A DNA stretch of 6,879 nucleotides, taken from Melioribacteraceae bacterium (lineage in GTDB: Bacteria > Bacteroidota > Ignavibacteria > Ignavibacteriales > Melioribacteraceae). How positions within the stretch are numbered: position 1 is the stretch's first letter; each line of letters opens with the position of its first letter. A program made the position numbers and the translations under genes. The notes beneath the pieces were generated by a model that saw only the letters and a list, made by a program, of their open reading frames with translations, had not been told where the DNA came from and ran no database searches. This document shows, one piece after another, positions 4,179-6,879 of the stretch. Location: the NCBI GenBank assembly GCA_027858595.1, contig JAQICK010000289.1, positions 1 to 6,879 of the forward strand, read 5' to 3'.

Positions 4179-5984
4179 TTAAACGTCATTTTTATCTGAT
4201 AGTTTTTGAAGTATTTTTTTTTGAACCTTATTTAGTGTTACGACCTTTGCAGATAATTTTTTACCTTCAATTACGTTGGGTTCAATATCTCCTTTTCTAC
4301 TTTTAGCCATTTTTGCTTCATCTTCAGAGAAACGTTCATTTCTAGCAGTTTTATTTCCTATAACATTAATTGCTTGAGATTTTTGAGAATCAAACTCAGA
4401 ACGCAATAGTACAATCTGAGCTTCCATTACTTCGCGTTTACGCTCAATTTCAAATTCCTTATTTTCAATTTCTTGTTCACGCATTAATTGTTCTTCATTA
4501 ATTTGTGCTTCTTTGGATAATCTAGCCGAACCAGTCAATACGCCTTCAGGACCAACGAAGACATTTAGCAACTCAATTCCATGACTAGTGAGTTTAAATT
4601 CTCGAATTTGATTTGAGTGAGACATACCACGCGATTTAAGAATATACAATCCTCTATTACGCTCACCACCTATTTCAATATCTCGCAAAAGCAACCAAGT
4701 ATCTATTAGTGATGTTATTGACAAATCTGTAAGCTCCTGGTTAGTACCTGCAAATGTAAGACTTGCAAAGAAAGCAGTAATATTTTGCATCTTTAAAAAA
4801 TCCACAAGACGAAGTAACATTATTTTTACTTGAGAATGATTTCCTGCAGTTAGGAATCCATCTATTGGGTCTAGAACTACAATTTGCGGTTTAATTTTAT
4901 TAATTAATTTGATTGAGGTTGTTAAATGATGTTCTAATCCATGGAATGTTGGCCGAGTTGCATGCAAATGGAGCAATCCTTTTTTTACATACTGCTCTAA
5001 ATCTAGTCCAATTGAAGACATATTTCGCAGAAACTGACTTGGTGATTCTTCTAAAGAAAAATACAGAACGCTCTCTCCACGTTTACAAGCTGCTTCAACA
5101 AATTGTGCCGCAATGCTTGTCTTTCCAGTGCCAGCAGTGCCTGAAACAAGTATTGTACTACCACGAAAATAGCCTTCGCCAGACAGCATTCTATCAAGAC
5201 GCGGAATGCCTGTAGATACTCTCTCCTCTGATGCAATATGGTTCAATCCAAGCGAAGTTACAGGAAGAACAGAAAATCCATCTTCATCAATTAAGAAAGG
5301 ATATTCGTTTGTACCGTGAGTTGATCCACGATATTTTACTATACGTAATCTACGTATTGATGCTTGCTCTTCAACTCGATGATCTAGCAGAATTACACAA
5401 TCGGAAACATATTCCTCTAATCCTTGGCGTGTTAAAGTGCCGTTTCCTTTTTCTCCCGTAATTATTGCTGTAACACCTTTCTTTTTCAACCAGCCAAATA
5501 ACCGCCGTAATTCTGTGCGCAAAACAGTTTCATTGGGTAGTACAGAAAAGAGGGATTCGATAGTATCCAGAACAACGCGCTTAGCACCTATTGTTTCAAT
5601 TGCGTTATGGATACGAACAAATAACCCTTTCAAATCATATTCATTACTTCCATCAATCTCACCCCTTTCAACATCAATGTGTTCAAGCCAAATCTTTTTT
5701 TGTTTTACAAGCTTATCCAAATCGAAACCCAAAGAAGCAACATTTGCAGTGAGTTCTTTTTCAGTTTCTTCAAACGAAATAAATACGCCTGGTTCATTGT
5801 ATAAGGTTGCACCACGAACAATAAATTCCATTGCAAAAAGAGTTTTTCCACAACCAGCTTCACCACAAATTAGTGTCGGTCTACCTTTTGGCAATCCCCC
5901 TTCGGTAATTTCGTCAAATCCTTGAATACTGGTTGGGGATTTAGGTAGAGTTTTGCGTTCGTTTTTTATTTCTTTTTTTTTCAT
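4179..5984 (-). CDS. KaiC-like double RecA ATPase with coiled-coil tail
   Basis: A 601-residue protein with two tandem KaiC/RecA domains. Domain 1 has Walker A GEAGCGKT (41-48), paired catalytic glutamates E72-E73 and Walker B ending at D140 (KRVVLDTIES). Domain 2 has Walker A GTAGTGKT (282-289), E312-E313 and Walker B at D372 (IVVLDPIDGF). By alignment of ITSLIDTW with ISTITDTI of cyanobacterial KaiC, T424-S425 occupy the autophosphorylation positions (S431-T432), so both stay phosphorylatable but in swapped order. Residues about 486-535 form a charged coiled coil, and a basic tail follows, making it longer than the roughly 520-residue clock KaiC. ATG 5984 has GGAG nine bases upstream. No kaiA or kaiB is present, so a signalling or stress ATPase role is more likely than a clock. 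Motif copy C lies 114 bases upstream. A run of nine A follows the start codon. Confidence 0.93.
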   Translation of the reverse strand: MKKKEIKNERKTLPKSPTSIQGFDEITEGGLPKGRPTLICGEAGCGKTLFAMEFIVRGATLYNEPGVFISFEETEKELTANVASLGFDLDKLVKQKKIWLEHIDVERGEIDGSNEYDLKGLFVRIHNAIETIGAKRVVLDTIESLFSVLPNETVLRTELRRLFGWLKKKGVTAIITGEKGNGTLTRQGLEEYVSDCVILLDHRVEEQASIRRLRIVKYRGSTHGTNEYPFLIDEDGFSVLPVTSLGLNHIASEERVSTGIPRLDRMLSGEGYFRGSTILVSGTAGTGKTSIAAQFVEAACKRGESVLYFSLEESPSQFLRNMSSIGLDLEQYVKKGLLHLHATRPTFHGLEHHLTTSIKLINKIKPQIVVLDPIDGFLTAGNHSQVKIMLLRLVDFLKMQNITAFFASLTFAGTNQELTDLSITSLIDTWLLLRDIEIGGERNRGLYILKSRGMSHSNQIREFKLTSHGIELLNVFVGPEGVLTGSARLSKEAQINEEQLMREQEIENKEFEIERKREVMEAQIVLLRSEFDSQKSQAINVIGNKTARNERFSEDEAKMAKSRKGDIEPNVIEGKKLSAKVVTLNKVQKKILQKLSDKNDV

Positions 5985-6037
5985 TACAATTTATCTCCAA
6001 ATACATTGTATTCTTTTTATAAATTTATTTGTGAAAA

Positions 6038-6051
6038 AGGATAATTCCTTT
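6038..6051 (-). promoter_or_regulatory. second copy of AAAGGAATTATCCT, in the kaiC-like leader
   Basis: Identical to the 14-mer that carries the ribosome site of the lmo0937-type gene, but here no ATG follows (the next bases are TTTTCAC) and the real kaiC-like start is 53 bases further on. Here it forms AAGGA-ATTA-TCCTT. It may be a leader regulatory element, or the relic of a lost small gene that once sat in front. Confidence 0.45.
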
Positions 6052-6098
6052 TATTATTTTTTTAGTTGTATCATTATATAAAATACTATACAATAAAA

Positions 6099-6129
6099 AA
6101 ATAGAGCAAAAGGATGAAAAAAGGTCTAG
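6099..6129 (-). promoter_or_regulatory. conserved upstream motif, copy C
   Basis: Third copy of the 31-base motif, with minus-strand core TTTTTCATCCTTTTGC preceded by TAGACC. It matches copy A at 25 of 31 positions and copy B at 23 of 31. It lies in the 201-base gap between the response regulator and the kaiC-like gene, 114 bases before the latter, in the same orientation as the other copies. It probably marks an independent promoter for the kaiC-like gene rather than read-through from the regulator. Confidence 0.7.
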
Positions 6130-6185
6130 TTTTTTTATTCTATTAAAGTGGGATATAATTGATTTATTCGTGAAGAAACTCAAAA

Positions 6186-6794
6186 TTAATTCGATTCTGA
6201 GAGGTAAGCATGCTTTGCTATCTGAACACGAGTATTTAGTGCTAGTTTTTCAAGAATATTATGTACGTGACTTTTAATTGTGTATGGTGAAAGATGAAGT
6301 ACTTGTGCAATTTCTTTATTTGTTGAACCATCAGCAATTAAATCAATTACTTGTTTTTCACGTTTGGTCATCTGAACAGATTCTTTAATTATAGTTTCCT
6401 TCGATCCGTTTAAAGCATGTTCAACAATTTGAGAAAACAATGAAAATGTTAAGTGTGATGGTAATACTTTATCACCTTTATAAACACTTCTGATAGTTTT
6501 AAAAAATTCATTAATATTAGCATCTTTAAGAATAAAACCAGAGACTCCGGCCTGAACAAATTCGTAAACATCTGCTTCTAATGGAATAAGATCCATCACA
6601 ATAATTTTAACGTTAGGATAATCAGATTTAATTGTTTTAACAACATTAATACTAATTTGCTTTGATAAGCCGAGATCGAGCAAAACTATATGTGGAATTT
6701 TTTTTTCTATTTTCTGCAAAATATTTTCACCATCGCTTACTGTTGCAACAACTTGCATATCAGTTTCTTTTTTCAGCATTGTAGCAATTGTCAC
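6186..6794 (-). CDS. NarL/LuxR-type response regulator with an incomplete receiver domain
   Basis: A 202-residue DNA-binding response regulator. The receiver part has the phospho-acceptor Asp40 (HIVLLDLGL) and the conserved Lys90 (GFILKD). The C-terminal LuxR/GerE helix-turn-helix is complete at about 142-198 (MTKREKQVIDLIADG, NKEIAQVLHLS, YTIKSHVHNILEKL). In typical receivers the acceptor sits near residue 55, so about 15 N-terminal residues are missing, including the first strand and the acidic pair that binds Mg2+. The usual Thr/Ser switch position also reads Asp68 (IIVMDL), a variant I associate with a related regulator family. The only start in frame after a TGA at 6800-6798 is GTG 6794. 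The better-spaced AGGGA instead serves an ATG at 6801 in another frame that closes after 13 codons. The gene is either 5' damaged or a phosphorylation-independent variant. It may regulate the motif-bearing neighbours, which is an inference. Confidence 0.8.
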   Translation of the reverse strand: MTIATMLKKETDMQVVATVSDGENILQKIEKKIPHIVLLDLGLSKQISINVVKTIKSDYPNVKIIVMDLIPLEADVYEFVQAGVSGFILKDANINEFFKTIRSVYKGDKVLPSHLTFSLFSQIVEHALNGSKETIIKESVQMTKREKQVIDLIADGSTNKEIAQVLHLSPYTIKSHVHNILEKLALNTRVQIAKHAYLSESN

Positions 6795-6879
6795 TGTTCA
6801 TTTGCTAATCCCTAAAGAAATACTAGCAAATTCTATTTATAACTACACTTAAATTTCATAATTTCACACTATCATGAAA

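Noticed and set aside
4913..5925. Several plus-strand and alternate-frame open stretches within the kaiC-like gene
   Set aside because: They lie opposite or out of frame with a gene carrying intact Walker motifs, and show no domain signatures or ribosome sites.
5973..5981. Run of nine A right after the kaiC-like start codon as a phase-variation tract
   Set aside because: It encodes three lysines in a basic N-terminus common in AT-rich genomes. Nothing else in the window supports slippage, and nine bases is modest.

Overview
The window is AT-rich (about one third GC by eye), and every recognisable gene lies on the minus strand. Several things suggest a member of the Bacteroidota/Ignavibacteriota (FCB) lineage: a lipoprotein with an LIFSC-type lipobox, a small outer-membrane beta-barrel, a KaiC-like double ATPase, a NarL/LuxR-type response regulator of a type I associate with that group, and a RAYT-like IS200 transposase. 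The lineage is an inference, because the window holds no rRNA or other marker gene.

Layout in + coordinates: (1) 71-448, a small lipoprotein of unknown function. (2) 660-1203, an outer-membrane beta-barrel gene whose signal peptide and barrel are in different frames, a net +1 frameshift near 1110. (3) 1204-1631, a gap with a conserved upstream motif and a possible 18-codon ORF. (4) 1632-2872, a two-gene unit of an lmo0937-type mini-membrane protein followed 20 bases later by an AI-2E/PerM-family membrane protein. (5) about 3098-3722, an IS200/RAYT-like element flanked on both sides by nested palindromes. (6) 3723-4178, a gene-free but hairpin-rich stretch ending in a strong plus-strand terminator. 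(7) 4179-5984, a KaiC-like ATPase with a coiled-coil tail and no kaiA or kaiB beside it. (8) 6186-6794, a response regulator missing the first strand and acidic pair of its receiver domain.

The most interesting thread is regulatory. A 31-base motif (core GCAAAGGGATGAAAAA on the + strand) occurs three times, always in the same orientation. It lies 69 bases before the lmo0937/AI-2E unit, 114 bases before the kaiC-like gene, and 80 bases before the 18-codon ORF. Two copies match at 28 of 31 positions and the third matches the first at 25 of 31. This suggests a shared promoter or activator site linking a stress-type membrane operon, a KaiC-like ATPase and a tiny ORF in one regulon. Two of these leaders also share the exact 14-mer AAAGGAATTATCCT. 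The broken barrel gene and the truncated response regulator suggest that parts of this region are decaying, or that the assembly carries indel errors.
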